Source: Xanthomarina sp. F2636L (lineage in GTDB: Bacteria; Bacteroidota; Bacteroidia; Flavobacteriales; Flavobacteriaceae). From it: 64,000 bases of DNA. The position numbers and the translations under genes were made by a program. The stretch lies in NCBI RefSeq assembly GCF_026410195.1, contig NZ_JAPMLM010000065.1, positions 1 to 64,000 of the forward strand, written 5' to 3'. Under the pieces are notes generated by a model. That model made no database searches. It worked only from the letters and a program-made list of their open reading frames with translations, and was not told the DNA's origin. Below are positions 36,945-45,978 of this stretch, piece after piece (the first letter of the stretch is position 1; every line of letters starts with the position of its first letter).

Positions 36945-38567
36945 ATGAAAAAACTTCTATCTATTTTCGTTTTAGTCTCCATTCTTTCTTGTAGTAAAGA
37001 CAAGGAACACGTAGATTCTATTGTTATAAATGCCAACGCTTATACGGTTAATTCAAATTTTGATAAAGCTGAAGCCTTCGCTATAAAAAACGGTAAGTTT
37101 TATAAAATAGGAACATCTAAAGAACTTCAAGAGACTTTTGAAGCAGATACCATTATTGATGCAAAAGGACAAACGGTTTTTCCAGGGTTTATAGATGCAC
37201 ATTGTCATTTTTATGGTTTAGGAACAAATCTTCAGAAAGTAGATTTAAGAGGAACAACGAGTTTTGATGAGGTCATGAAACGTGTGTTGGATTACCAAAA
37301 TGAAAAGAAAACAGATTTCATTATCGGACGTGGGTGGGATCAAAACGATTGGGAAGACAAAAACTTTCCTAATAAAAAATTACTGGATGCTCTATTTCCA
37401 GATACTCCGGTGGCTTTAACCAGAATTGATGGGCATGCTTTGTTGTGTAATCAAGCGGCTTTAGATTTGGCGAAAATCACAAATAAAACTAAAATCGATG
37501 GAGGGGAAGTCGTTCTTGAAAATGGTGAGTTAACTGGGGTTTTAATCGATAATCCTATGAGATTGGTATATGATGTTTTTCCTAAACCAGATAGAGAATT
37601 TCAAATCAACGCCTTATTAGATGCACAAGACATCTGTACAGAATTGGGTTTAACAACGGTTTCAGATGCTGGATTAGATAGAAACGTTATCGAGTTAATT
37701 GATAGTTTGCAGCAAACGGGTGACTTACAAATGCGCGTGTATGCCATGGTAGAAAATTCCAAAGACAATTTGGATTACTATTTACCAAAAGGAAAAATAA
37801 AAACAGACAGATTAAATGTACAGTCTGTAAAAGTCTATGCAGATGGGGCTTTAGGGTCTCGTGGTGCGGCTTTAAAAGCACCTTATTCGGATAAGGAGAA
37901 TCATTTTGGTGCTATGATTATCGGACTTGACGAGTTTGAAAGTCTGGCTAAGAGATTAGAAGCAGCCAGTTTTCAAATGAATACGCATGCTATTGGAGAT
38001 TCTGCCAATAGCTTTGTTCTAAAAACTTATGATAAAATCTTACAAGCAAAAAAAGACAGACGTTGGAGAGTAGAACATGCACAAATAATTACGGATAACG
38101 ATTTTGAAATCTTTAAAAACGAAAATATCATTCCATCTGTGCAGCCTACTCACGCTACAAGCGATATGTACTGGGCTGAAGATAGGTTAGGAGCCGAACG
38201 TATAAAAGGAGCTTATGCCTTTAAAACCCTACTAAATGCAAGTGGGAAAGTGGCTCTTGGAACCGATTTTCCTATAGAACATGTCAGTCCGATGTTAACT
38301 TTTTACGCATCGGTTTCCAGACAAGATGTAGACGGATATCCTGAAGGTGGTTTTAATGTAGAAGATGGTTTATCTAGGGAAGAAACCCTGAAAGGCATGA
38401 CTATTTGGGCTGCTTATGCTAATTTTGAAGAAGATGAAAAAGGGAGTATCGAAGTTGGAAAGTTTGCGGATTTTATTATTCTTGATCATGATTTAATGAT
38501 CACAGATTTAAAAAACATTCCAAATACTAAAGTGGAACAGACGTATATAGGTGGCGTGAAACAGTAA
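36945..38567 (+). CDS. Amidohydrolase lipoprotein (YtcJ-like)
   Basis: A 540-residue protein with lipobox LSCS after a short hydrophobic N-terminus, so it is probably anchored in the envelope. It belongs to the YtcJ/AmnX-type amidohydrolase_3 group: metal site DAHCHFYGLG, the lysine-equivalent region SVKVYADGALGSRGAAL, HAIGDSAN, VEHAQI and GTDFPIEHVSPM, and a C-terminal composite beta domain (GSIEVGKFADFIILDHDLM). The substrate is an amide or imide not deducible from sequence. It stands alone between two repeat-bearing spacers. Confidence 0.9.
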   Translation: MKKLLSIFVLVSILSCSKDKEHVDSIVINANAYTVNSNFDKAEAFAIKNGKFYKIGTSKELQETFEADTIIDAKGQTVFPGFIDAHCHFYGLGTNLQKVDLRGTTSFDEVMKRVLDYQNEKKTDFIIGRGWDQNDWEDKNFPNKKLLDALFPDTPVALTRIDGHALLCNQAALDLAKITNKTKIDGGEVVLENGELTGVLIDNPMRLVYDVFPKPDREFQINALLDAQDICTELGLTTVSDAGLDRNVIELIDSLQQTGDLQMRVYAMVENSKDNLDYYLPKGKIKTDRLNVQSVKVYADGALGSRGAALKAPYSDKENHFGAMIIGLDEFESLAKRLEAASFQMNTHAIGDSANSFVLKTYDKILQAKKDRRWRVEHAQIITDNDFEIFKNENIIPSVQPTHATSDMYWAEDRLGAERIKGAYAFKTLLNASGKVALGTDFPIEHVSPMLTFYASVSRQDVDGYPEGGFNVEDGLSREETLKGMTIWAAYANFEEDEKGSIEVGKFADFIILDHDLMITDLKNIPNTKVEQTYIGGVKQ

Positions 38568-38668
38568 GTCTCAGCGTATCTTTGTGTGTCTCTGTGCAAC
38601 TCTGTGTAATGGTTATTTCGCTGACTTGTATGCCGACAGGTAGGGACGCGCAGAGGTTTACGGAGAAA
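38568..38668. repeat. Degenerate inverted interspersed repeat after the amidohydrolase gene
   Basis: It starts at the first base after the stop codon. The left half is built on TCTCTGTGCAACTCTGTGTA and the right half carries the opposite-strand version (CGCGCAGAGGTTTACGGAGA); a worn copy of the TGCCGACAGGTAGG palindrome core lies between them. Confidence 0.55.
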
Positions 38669-38674
38669 TTATTC

Positions 38675-39370
38675 TTAATAGAGTCTCGCCAAATAATCAA
38701 AATGGTCGCCGTCCATCACTTTTTCGCATTTCAATCCCACACTTTCGCAAGCAAATTCTAAGCTTTCAAAATCTAAATACAACCATTTCATTGGCGCTTC
38801 ATCTTCATTCTTATAGCTTAAAAAATAATCTAATTCGCCGTAATAATTCGCATTGGTATCAATCCAGAGTCCGCCATCTTCATCTTCGTACATATATTTA
38901 ATATCTGAAGAATCTATCAGAATCTGGCCTTTCGGATTTAAAAGCGATTTTAAATGTTTTAAATATCTGGCAACTTCAGAAAGTTCTTGAAAAATGCCCG
39001 TACCATTCATAAGTAATAAAATAGTATCGAAAGTTTCAGTTACATTTAAAATATCTTTTAGTTCAACCTTTAAAACACCCCGTTTTCTGGCAACTTCAAT
39101 GGCGCCTTTAGAGATATCAATAGCTTTTACATCAAGCCCTTTTTCTTGTAAATACAAACTGTGACTTCCAGCACCACAACCAACGTCCAACACCTTTCCT
39201 TTAGACAGTTTTAAGGCTTTTTGCTCTAGTTTGGGCATTTCTTTAAAGTCTCTAAAAAGATAGGGAAGAGCTAGTTCGTCTTCGTCCGAAATATTGGTAG
39301 AAGTTATTATATCTTCTGTGTAGTTATCGTTTTGATAATCTAATAAGGCTTTTCCAAATAGGTCTTTCAA
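38675..39370 (-). CDS. Class I SAM-dependent methyltransferase
   Basis: A 231-residue soluble protein. KVLDVGCGAGSHSLYLQEKG is the SAM-binding loop (about residues 60-78), with the acidic end of strand two in VKAIDIS; TILLLMNGTGIFQEL is in the motif IV position. The N-terminal 45 residues (DLFGKALLDYQNDN ... PYLFRDFKEMPK) form the helical cap seen in flavobacterial homologues. The substrate is unknown and no neighbour gives a hint. Confidence 0.85.
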   Translation of the reverse strand: MKDLFGKALLDYQNDNYTEDIITSTNISDEDELALPYLFRDFKEMPKLEQKALKLSKGKVLDVGCGAGSHSLYLQEKGLDVKAIDISKGAIEVARKRGVLKVELKDILNVTETFDTILLLMNGTGIFQELSEVARYLKHLKSLLNPKGQILIDSSDIKYMYEDEDGGLWIDTNANYYGELDYFLSYKNEDEAPMKWLYLDFESLEFACESVGLKCEKVMDGDHFDYLARLY

Positions 39371-39468
39371 GGGTTTTTGTTTGTGTTATGTTGAACAATA
39401 CTGAAATAAAAATATATTTTTAATGAAAGTACCTCGAGAAACGAGTCGAAACATCTTTTTTAAATTTT

Positions 39469-39495
39469 AGATTCTTCGCTTCGCTCTAAATAACA
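39469..39495 (-). repeat. Interspersed hairpin repeat, copy 5 (opposite orientation)
   Basis: The minus strand begins TGTTATTTAGAGCGAAGCGA and ends AGAATCT, the same layout as the GTCATT...AATCT family with two substitutions. It lies between two divergent genes rather than after a stop codon. Confidence 0.55.
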
Positions 39496-39503
39496 AGTTT
39501 CAT

Positions 39504-39511
39504 TACTTTTG
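39504..39511 (+). promoter_or_regulatory. Putative -7 box very close to a start codon
   Basis: TACTTTTG matches TAnnTTTG and ends 4 nt before the ATG at 39516. A transcript starting at the usual distance would begin at or next to the start codon, so the mRNA could be leaderless. Confidence 0.4.
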
Positions 39512-39515
39512 TATT

Positions 39516-40010
39516 ATGCAAGAATTTATTAAAATACTTCCTAAACTCGCCAAAGATAAGCATAAGGAAAATAAAACCTTCTTTGCTAAGCTTAAAAAGA
39601 AGCCTCCAAAACAATTAGATTATATCATGCAAGAACTGCATGACGAAGAGTTTAAGAAAACAGATTGTTTGGATTGTGCCAACTGCTGTAAAACTACAGG
39701 TCCTTTGTTTACAGATAAAGATATTGTAAGAATATCGAAACATTTTAAAATGAAGCAACAGCAATTTATAGATGCTTATTTACGTGTGGATGAAGACAAA
39801 GATTTTGTGCTACAGTCTGTGCCTTGTACCTTTCTTGGAGCAGATAATTATTGTTCCATTTATGATGTAAGACCAAAAGCTTGCAGTGAATTCCCACATA
39901 CCGACCGGAAAAAGTTTCAGCAAATATCCAATTTAACTCTTAAAAACGTCGCCATTTGTCCGGCTGCTTATAATATTGTTGAAGAAATGAAAAAACGAAT
40001 TAAACTGTAG
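39516..40010 (+). CDS. YkgJ family cysteine cluster protein
   Basis: A 164-residue soluble protein with the CxxCxxCC motif (Cys51, 54, 57 and 58) followed by Cys104, Cys113 and Cys123 (YCSIYDVRPKACSEFPH) and a later Cys in NVAICPAAY. This spacing defines the YkgJ/CxxCxxCC family, thought to bind zinc or an iron-sulfur cluster. The function of the family is unsettled. The RPKACSEFPH segment is the most conserved part. Confidence 0.88.
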   Translation: MQEFIKILPKLAKDKHKENKTFFAKLKKKPPKQLDYIMQELHDEEFKKTDCLDCANCCKTTGPLFTDKDIVRISKHFKMKQQQFIDAYLRVDEDKDFVLQSVPCTFLGADNYCSIYDVRPKACSEFPHTDRKKFQQISNLTLKNVAICPAAYNIVEEMKKRIKL

Positions 40011-40077
40011 TTTGAATTCTTAAATTGTAAAATTGAAATTTTAATAATTTTAGTATATTTAGTCAAAATTATTACTC

Positions 40078-40932
40078 TTGGAAACTATTTTTAATTATTT
40101 CGAGACCATTCCAACACTTCATAGAGCATTACTTCTAGCTGGAGGAATTACCTTATTTTGGATCATGGAAGGGGCTTTACCATTGTTTAAATTTTCATAT
40201 AAAAAATGGAAACACGCTTGGCCCAACTTCTTTTTTACAACCACAACCATTATAATTAATTTTGGTCTGGCATTTTTGTTATTATTCTCAGCAGATTGGG
40301 TAGAAGCAAATAACTTCGGAATTATAAACTGGTTACCAGAAATGCCTCTATGGCTTTATGCTGGTTTAGGTGTTTTATTATTAGATTTTTTTGGGGCATA
40401 TTTAGCACATTATGTCGAGCATAAAGTAAAACCTTTATGGATGATTCATATTGTTCACCATACAGATCATTATGTGGATACAACTACCGGAAATAGACAT
40501 CATCCATTAGAAAGTGTTATTCGTTTCGCTTTTACTTTATTGGGCGTGTTTATTGTTGGAACTCCAATTGCCGTTGTGTTTATGTATCAATCGCTATCGG
40601 TAGTTTTTACGCAACTAACACATGCCAATATAAAAATGCCTAAAAAGCTGGATAAATTAATGAGTTACTTCTTTGTGTCTCCAGACATGCATAAGATCCA
40701 TCATCATTACGTATTGCCATATACGGATTCTAATTATGGAAATATCTTTTCTATTTGGGACCGGATTTTTGGAACTTATATGGAGTTTGATAGAGAGAAA
40801 TTAGTTTATGGCGTGGATGTATTTCCAGATGAAATTAAAAATGGTCAAATAAAAGAATTACTAAAACAACCATTTACAAACTACGAAGAATCTACTGTTA
40901 TTCCAGAAAAGGAAATTCTTAAAAAAATATAA
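40078..40932 (+). CDS. Sterol desaturase/fatty acid hydroxylase superfamily protein
   Basis: A 284-residue membrane protein with four or more spans. The di-iron His clusters are all present: HYVEH, HIVHHTDHYVDTTTGNRHHPLES and DMHKIHHHYVLPYTDSNYGN. Such enzymes hydroxylate or desaturate lipids, sterols or carotenoids. The start is TTG (METIFNYFE); the next ATG would remove the first membrane span. The substrate in this organism is unknown. Its neighbours are a cysteine-cluster protein and two small secreted proteins, which give no pathway. Confidence 0.88.
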   Translation: METIFNYFETIPTLHRALLLAGGITLFWIMEGALPLFKFSYKKWKHAWPNFFFTTTTIIINFGLAFLLLFSADWVEANNFGIINWLPEMPLWLYAGLGVLLLDFFGAYLAHYVEHKVKPLWMIHIVHHTDHYVDTTTGNRHHPLESVIRFAFTLLGVFIVGTPIAVVFMYQSLSVVFTQLTHANIKMPKKLDKLMSYFFVSPDMHKIHHHYVLPYTDSNYGNIFSIWDRIFGTYMEFDREKLVYGVDVFPDEIKNGQIKELLKQPFTNYEESTVIPEKEILKKI

Positions 40933-40997
40933 CCACAGACAAATTTTAGCGTTTATTATAACGCATTTTGCACATCTAATAATTTTAAGAACTGTTT

Positions 40998-41357
40998 TTG
41001 AAATCACTTTTATTAACTTTTTATTTGGTCGTTTTTACTAGTTCCGTTTTTTCGCAAACTGCTTTTGCTAAAATAGAGAAGAACAGAAATTTAACAGCCA
41101 ATAGTTTGTTTCACGAACTAAATGCTACTAAAGACAGTTTATTGCTAAAAAGTAATATGAAAATATCTCATGTATATTCGATAAATTCAGAATATAAAAG
41201 AGAAATAGATGTGTATTTAAATGATACTAATTTACAGATCCCACTTACTAATTTATCCCAAGGAAAACATGTTATGGTTGTTAATCTAACGCCCAAAAAA
41301 ATAATCTTTGTTATACATTTTTTTGGTTCTTTTTCTATGGCTTCAATAGATGATTAG
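40998..41357 (+). CDS. Small secreted protein, paralogue of the next gene
   Basis: A 119-residue protein of unknown function with a signal peptide (residues 1-20, ending VFSQ). The start is TTG; no ATG is available at this end. It aligns by eye with the N-terminal 110 residues of the protein encoded at 41588: AKIEKNRNLTANSLFHELN against AIFKNVNKTAESLNHFIN, SLLLKSNMKISHV against TLYLKSQFDLNKI, and IPLTNLSQGKHVMVV against IPLSDLPVGDYTFAV. The pattern suggests a beta-sandwich of the kind found in secretion-linked flavobacterial proteins. Confidence 0.6.
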   Translation: MKSLLLTFYLVVFTSSVFSQTAFAKIEKNRNLTANSLFHELNATKDSLLLKSNMKISHVYSINSEYKREIDVYLNDTNLQIPLTNLSQGKHVMVVNLTPKKIIFVIHFFGSFSMASIDD

Positions 41358-41587
41358 AATCATAATTTTACCCGAAATCTTCAACAAAACATAAAACGCT
41401 AATCGTTTAAATGCCTAAAATTTAGATGTTTAGTTCTTAAATATACAACTTGTCTAACTTTGTGTGAGACTTGTCGAATATGTAATTTGATTATGGTTTC
41501 TATATTCATATTGTTTTATTTTTGATTTGTTCAACAAAGAATTGATTGTAGCAAAAAAAGAATTTGTTAAACAAAATTACATACATC

Positions 41588-42370
41588 ATGAAGACCCTAA
41601 ATTTCAAAATGTTTATGTTAATAGTTGTAGCGTATTTTAATACATCCTATAGTCAGGATGTTGTTTATTCTGCAATTTTTAAAAATGTAAATAAAACAGC
41701 CGAAAGTTTAAATCACTTTATAAATACTTCAGGAGATACACTTTATCTTAAAAGTCAGTTCGATCTTAATAAGATTGAAGTTATTGGAACTTCCGGATTA
41801 AAGGAGTATGCTATCAACGATATTACAAAAGAAATTAGAATTCCTTTAAGCGATTTACCTGTAGGCGATTATACCTTTGCTGTTGTTCATACAGAAGGAC
41901 GAGACGATACATACATTTACAGAAAAACCATAGTTTTTAAGATTTCTAGATTATTACCTATAGATTCTAATTTGATGAAAGGCATAAATCCGCTAAGATC
42001 TAATAATGATTTAGCCATTGGAAATATTCCCATTTTGGATTTAAGCGAAAACAAGATTATTAAGGATTTTCCAAAACCTATTGGCTTAGCTAGTAATGAT
42101 GAGGTACAGTCAATAAGTTTAGATTCTAAAAGTATGACAGCTATATCTGATGCAGAAAATTCCGAATCTTTAGCGTCTATTGAAAATAAAGAAGTTTTAG
42201 ATGCCAAACATTTAAGAACTAGAAAAATTGATAACATCCTAGAGCGTACTAAACCAGCATATTATAAAGCATATAATCTTACAGATATTCGTTCTGGAAA
42301 CCATAATATTCAGTCCAGAGCAGATTATAGACGTAACAATTTAAGGCCAAACGGGAAGCCTTACGATTAG
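41588..42370 (+). CDS. Secreted protein of unknown function, longer paralogue
   Basis: A 260-residue protein with a signal peptide (MKTLNFKMFMLIVVAYFNTS, cut near YSQ). The ATG at 41588 is preferred over a TTG at 41564, which would add eight residues before the signal. Residues about 25-125 match the upstream paralogue; the rest is polar, low in predicted structure and ends in a basic stretch (RADYRRNNLRPNGKPYD). I do not recognise a domain. It converges on the NamZ gene with a 3-nt gap. Confidence 0.65.
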   Translation: MKTLNFKMFMLIVVAYFNTSYSQDVVYSAIFKNVNKTAESLNHFINTSGDTLYLKSQFDLNKIEVIGTSGLKEYAINDITKEIRIPLSDLPVGDYTFAVVHTEGRDDTYIYRKTIVFKISRLLPIDSNLMKGINPLRSNNDLAIGNIPILDLSENKIIKDFPKPIGLASNDEVQSISLDSKSMTAISDAENSESLASIENKEVLDAKHLRTRKIDNILERTKPAYYKAYNLTDIRSGNHNIQSRADYRRNNLRPNGKPYD

Positions 42371-42373
42371 TAT

Positions 42374-43642
42374 TTACTTATAAATTAAATATTTAACACT
42401 TATTTTTCTATAGTTTTCTAAATCTTTTTGCCAACTAGCTTTAATGTCTTTTTCGCTTAATCCAGCTTCAATTTGCTGTTGTAGTTTGGCTGTACCAGCA
42501 TGTTTGGTAAAGTTAGCTGTATTAAAAACTTTGCTTTTATCTGTAGCATTCTTATAAGCTTTCATTATCCACTGTAACGATACTTCATTCTGTAAATTGT
42601 CGTTTTGTAAATCTTCCCCATAGCAAAGCACATCTTTATGTTTTGGGTTTTTAGCACCAAAATTTTCTTTTGGGGTATAACTAAACGAGAAAACATTATT
42701 ATTTAAAAAGGGAGCACCGTAGCGTTGAAACTGAAATTCAGTTCCACGTCCAGCATTAATATCAGTCCCTTCAAAAAGTCCGAGACTTGGATATAATTTT
42801 ATAGCCTGATCATTAGGTAAGTTTGGTGATGGTCTTATAGGAACACTATAAAAAGTGTCATGGGTATAATTCTTAACGGGAATAACAGTAATATTACATT
42901 GTGCTTTATTTTCTAACCACTTTTCACCATTTAACATCTTCGCAAATTCACCAATTGTCAATCCATGTACTAAAGGAATAGGGTGCATCCCTAGAAAACT
43001 CTTGTTTTCAATTTCTAAGGTTGGCCCATCAATATAGTGTCCGTTGGGGTTGGGTCTGTCTAAAATCAGTAAAGGAATATTGGCCTCTGCGCAAGTTTCC
43101 ATCATATAATGTAATGTTGAGATATAGGTGTAAAACCGAACGCCAACATCTTGAATATCGAAAATCATGATATCAATATCTTTTACAGCTTCCAGAGACG
43201 GCTTTTTATTTTTTCCATAAAGCGAAATTATAGATAAGCCTGTTTTTGTGTCTTTTCCATGTGCTACTAATTCACCAGCATCAGCTTTTCCTCGAAAACC
43301 ATGTTCTGGCGAATACACTTTTTTAATATCTACATTCAAAGTTATTAAAGAATCTACCAAATGTGTGTTTTTAGTATGATCTGTGTTTTTAAAAATAACA
43401 CTGGTTTGATTTGCAACAATTCCAACCCGTTTTCCTTTTAATAAGGGAAGATATTTTTCGGTCTGATTGGCTGCAACAATTATATTTTTATCCTTGTGTG
43501 GATCTTGAGATTTAGCAATTACATGAGTAGAAGATTGAACTTGGCTTTCGCTTTTGTTTTTAGAAAAGTTTCCACATGAAATGCCTATTAAAACAAATAA
43601 TAAAACTGTATTTTTGACATGTATAAATTTTAATTGCATCAT
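42374..43642 (-). CDS. namZ: DUF1343 lipoprotein, exo-beta-N-acetylmuramidase NamZ-like
   Basis: A 422-residue protein (421 if the second ATG at 43639 is used). It has a short hydrophobic N-terminus and lipobox IGISC, then a DUF1343/NamZ domain over about residues 60-422: GKRVGIVANQTSVI, YSPEHGFRGKADAGE, MIFDIQDVGVRFYTYISTLH, LDRPNPNG and NAGRGTEFQFQRYGAP. NamZ enzymes release terminal N-acetylmuramic acid from peptidoglycan fragments. A frame continues upstream to 43948 but that part lies inside the divergent permease gene and has low-complexity sequence, so it is rejected. Its start codon abuts that of the permease. Confidence 0.88.
   Translation of the reverse strand: MMQLKFIHVKNTVLLFVLIGISCGNFSKNKSESQVQSSTHVIAKSQDPHKDKNIIVAANQTEKYLPLLKGKRVGIVANQTSVIFKNTDHTKNTHLVDSLITLNVDIKKVYSPEHGFRGKADAGELVAHGKDTKTGLSIISLYGKNKKPSLEAVKDIDIMIFDIQDVGVRFYTYISTLHYMMETCAEANIPLLILDRPNPNGHYIDGPTLEIENKSFLGMHPIPLVHGLTIGEFAKMLNGEKWLENKAQCNITVIPVKNYTHDTFYSVPIRPSPNLPNDQAIKLYPSLGLFEGTDINAGRGTEFQFQRYGAPFLNNNVFSFSYTPKENFGAKNPKHKDVLCYGEDLQNDNLQNEVSLQWIMKAYKNATDKSKVFNTANFTKHAGTAKLQQQIEAGLSEKDIKASWQKDLENYRKISVKYLIYK
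43609..43616 (+). promoter_or_regulatory. Putative -7 box for the permease, inside the NamZ coding region
   Basis: TATTTTTG matches TAnnTTTG 26 nt upstream of the TTG start at 43643. It lies within the first codons of the divergent NamZ gene. Confidence 0.35.
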
Positions 43643-44878
43643 TTGAAATTCGAATATTTTATAGCAAAACGTATTATTGATAGTAAAGCGTATAAAAGTA
43701 GTGTTTCGGCACCAATAATAAAAATTGGTATTGCTGCAATTGCTATAGGAATTGTTGTGATGATGATTGCTATAGCTACTGGAATAGGACTTCAACAAAA
43801 AATTCGAGAAAAAGTTGTGGCATTTAATGGCGAAATAACTATTTCTAATTTCGATAGTAATAATTCTCAGGAAAGTGTTAATCCTGTTTCCATGAATCAA
43901 GATTTTTATCCAGAATTTAAATCGGTTGAAGGTGTGGAACATATTCAAGCAGTAGCCACTAAATTTGGTATAATTAGAACCGAAACAGATTTTGAAGCTA
44001 TTATCCTAAAAGGGGTTAGAGCAGATTTTAAATGGAGCTATTTTCAAGACTTTTTAGTAGAAGGAAGACTTCCAGATTATACAAAAGAACGTAACGAAGA
44101 AGTGTTAATTTCTGAATATTTAGCAAATAGATTAGGTTTTAAAGTTGGTGATAGTTTCCAAATGTACTTTATGAAAGAAGACACAAACAAATCGCCTTTT
44201 ATTAGAAAGTTTGATGTGGTTGGAATCTATAATTCAGGCTTTAAAGATTTTGATGAAACCTATGTGCTTGGAGATTTACGTCATTTACAACGTCTTAATA
44301 AATGGGAAGACAATCAAGCTGGACATTTCGAGGTTTTTGTAACCGATTATAACAAGCTTAACTTTATTTATAACGAGGTGTATAATAACACCCCGCCTTT
44401 GTTAAATGTAACAACGGTTGAACAAAAATTTGGCTCTATTTTCGAATGGATTAAAATTTTTGTTAAAAATATTTATGGCATTATTGGAATCATGATTTTA
44501 GTTGCAGGCATCAATATGATAACGGCCTTATTGGTTTTAGTCTTGGAGCGTACACAAATGATAGGGATTCTTAAAGCACTTGGTTCAAACAATTGGGCGA
44601 TTAGAAAAATATTTTTATACAATGCGTCCTACTTAATTGGTTTAGGATTAATTTGGGGAAATATCATAGGCTTAGGCTTACTGTTTGCTCAAAAATACTT
44701 GGGTCTATTTCCATTAAATCCAGATGTGTATTACGTAACTGAAGCTCCTGTGTATATAAGTTTAGGTTATATTTTAGCATTGAATATTGGAACTTTTGTG
44801 CTGTGTTTGGTCATGTTATTATTGCCATCTTATATTATAACTAAAATTTCACCAGTTAAAGCCATTCGTTTCGAGTAA
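43643..44878 (+). CDS. ABC transporter permease, LolC/LolE-like
   Basis: A 411-residue inner-membrane protein of the MacB/FtsX-type permease family. It has one N-terminal span (about residues 22-46, IKIGIAAIAIGIVVMMIAIA), a large periplasmic domain, and three C-terminal spans. The N-terminus KFEYFIAKRI and the segment VAGINMITALLVLVLERTQM with GILKALGSNNWAIRKIF are typical of LolC/E, which extract lipoproteins from the inner membrane. The start is TTG at 43643 (an alternative TTG lies at 43634); no ATG precedes the first conserved residues. No ATPase gene (lolD) is adjacent. Confidence 0.88.
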   Translation: MKFEYFIAKRIIDSKAYKSSVSAPIIKIGIAAIAIGIVVMMIAIATGIGLQQKIREKVVAFNGEITISNFDSNNSQESVNPVSMNQDFYPEFKSVEGVEHIQAVATKFGIIRTETDFEAIILKGVRADFKWSYFQDFLVEGRLPDYTKERNEEVLISEYLANRLGFKVGDSFQMYFMKEDTNKSPFIRKFDVVGIYNSGFKDFDETYVLGDLRHLQRLNKWEDNQAGHFEVFVTDYNKLNFIYNEVYNNTPPLLNVTTVEQKFGSIFEWIKIFVKNIYGIIGIMILVAGINMITALLVLVLERTQMIGILKALGSNNWAIRKIFLYNASYLIGLGLIWGNIIGLGLLFAQKYLGLFPLNPDVYYVTEAPVYISLGYILALNIGTFVLCLVMLLLPSYIITKISPVKAIRFE

Positions 44879-44969
44879 CATTATATACTAGCTTCATTTT
44901 TGCTACTTTAATATAATTTCTATTTACTAAAACTTCATTAAAATTATTCGTTTGTTCATAGCAAAAACT

Positions 44970-44977
44970 TACATTTG
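44970..44977 (+). promoter_or_regulatory. Putative promoter for the CBS-like gene
   Basis: TACATTTG followed by CACC is an exact -7 box 18 nt upstream of the ATG at 44996, with TTTG at 44951-44954 as a possible -33 element at slightly short spacing (15 nt). It argues against an in-frame TTG start at 44975. Confidence 0.55.
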
Positions 44978-44995
44978 CACCTGAAAATTAACAGA

Positions 44996-45976
44996 ATGAA
45001 TTACGCAAAGAACATCTTAGATACCATTGGAAATACGCCATTGGTTAAAATGAATAAACTTACTGAAGATTTACCATGTTTGGTATTGGCAAAATACGAA
45101 ACTTTTAATCCTGGAAACTCTGTAAAAGACAGAATGGCTTTAACCATGATTGAAGATGCTGAAGCAGATGGACGCTTAAAGCCGGGTGGAACTATCATTG
45201 AGGGAACTTCTGGAAATACAGGAATGGGCTTAGCCCTAGCTGCTGTTGTTAAAGGTTACAAATGTATTTTTGTTATGGCAGACAAGCAGAGTAAGGAAAA
45301 AGTAGATATGCTTAAAGCTGTTGGAGCAGAGGTTATTGTTTGCCCTACAGATGTAGAACCTACAGATCCACGTTCTTATTATTCTGTATCTAAACGTTTG
45401 GGAGAAGAAACACCAAACTCTTGGTATGTGAACCAATATGATAATTTAAGCAATACAAAAGCGCATTACAAAAGTACAGGTCCAGAAATTTGGAAACAAA
45501 CAGAAGGGAAAATTACGCATTTTGTGGTTGGAGTTGGAACAGGAGGAACTATTTCAGGAGTTGGAAAATATCTAAAAGAACAAAACCCGAATGTGAAAGT
45601 TTGGGGAATTGACACCTATGGTTCTGTATTTAAAAAATATCATGAAACAGGAATTTTCGATGAAAATGAAATCTATCCTTATGTAACCGAAGGTATTGGA
45701 GAAGATATTTTACCAAAGAATGTAGACTTCGATATTATTGATGGATTCACTAAAGTAACCGATAAAGACGCAGCAGTTTATACTCAAAAATTAGCCAAGG
45801 AAGAAGGCATGTTTTTAGGGAACTCTGCTGGAGCAGCTATAAAAGGCTTGTTGCAATTAAAAGAGCATTTTACAAAAGACGATGTGGTGGTGGTTCTATT
45901 CCACGATCATGGTAGTAGATATGTTGGTAAAATGTTTAATGACGAGTGGATGAAGAAAATGGGTTATATTGACTAA
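44996..45976 (+). CDS. PLP-dependent cysteine synthase family enzyme, cystathionine beta-synthase-like
   Basis: A 326-residue fold-type II PLP enzyme. The PLP lysine is in NPGNSVKDRMAL, the phosphate loop is GVGTGGTISGVG, the substrate loop is GTSGNTGMGLA and GNSAGAAIKG is near the C-terminus. Features such as PTDVEPTDPRSYY, EGIGEDILP and SRYVGKMFND resemble the catalytic core of cystathionine beta-synthase more than CysK, but no CBS domains follow. It makes cysteine or cystathionine from an activated serine. The ATG at 44996 is preferred because a promoter box covers the alternative TTG. Confidence 0.9.
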   Translation: MNYAKNILDTIGNTPLVKMNKLTEDLPCLVLAKYETFNPGNSVKDRMALTMIEDAEADGRLKPGGTIIEGTSGNTGMGLALAAVVKGYKCIFVMADKQSKEKVDMLKAVGAEVIVCPTDVEPTDPRSYYSVSKRLGEETPNSWYVNQYDNLSNTKAHYKSTGPEIWKQTEGKITHFVVGVGTGGTISGVGKYLKEQNPNVKVWGIDTYGSVFKKYHETGIFDENEIYPYVTEGIGEDILPKNVDFDIIDGFTKVTDKDAAVYTQKLAKEEGMFLGNSAGAAIKGLLQLKEHFTKDDVVVVLFHDHGSRYVGKMFNDEWMKKMGYID

Positions 45977-45978
45977 CT

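Noticed and set aside
43643-43948. Upstream extension of the NamZ frame on the minus strand
   Set aside because: The added 102 residues are low-complexity (Ser/Asn/His/Phe-rich), lie wholly inside the divergent permease gene, and precede a clear lipoprotein signal.
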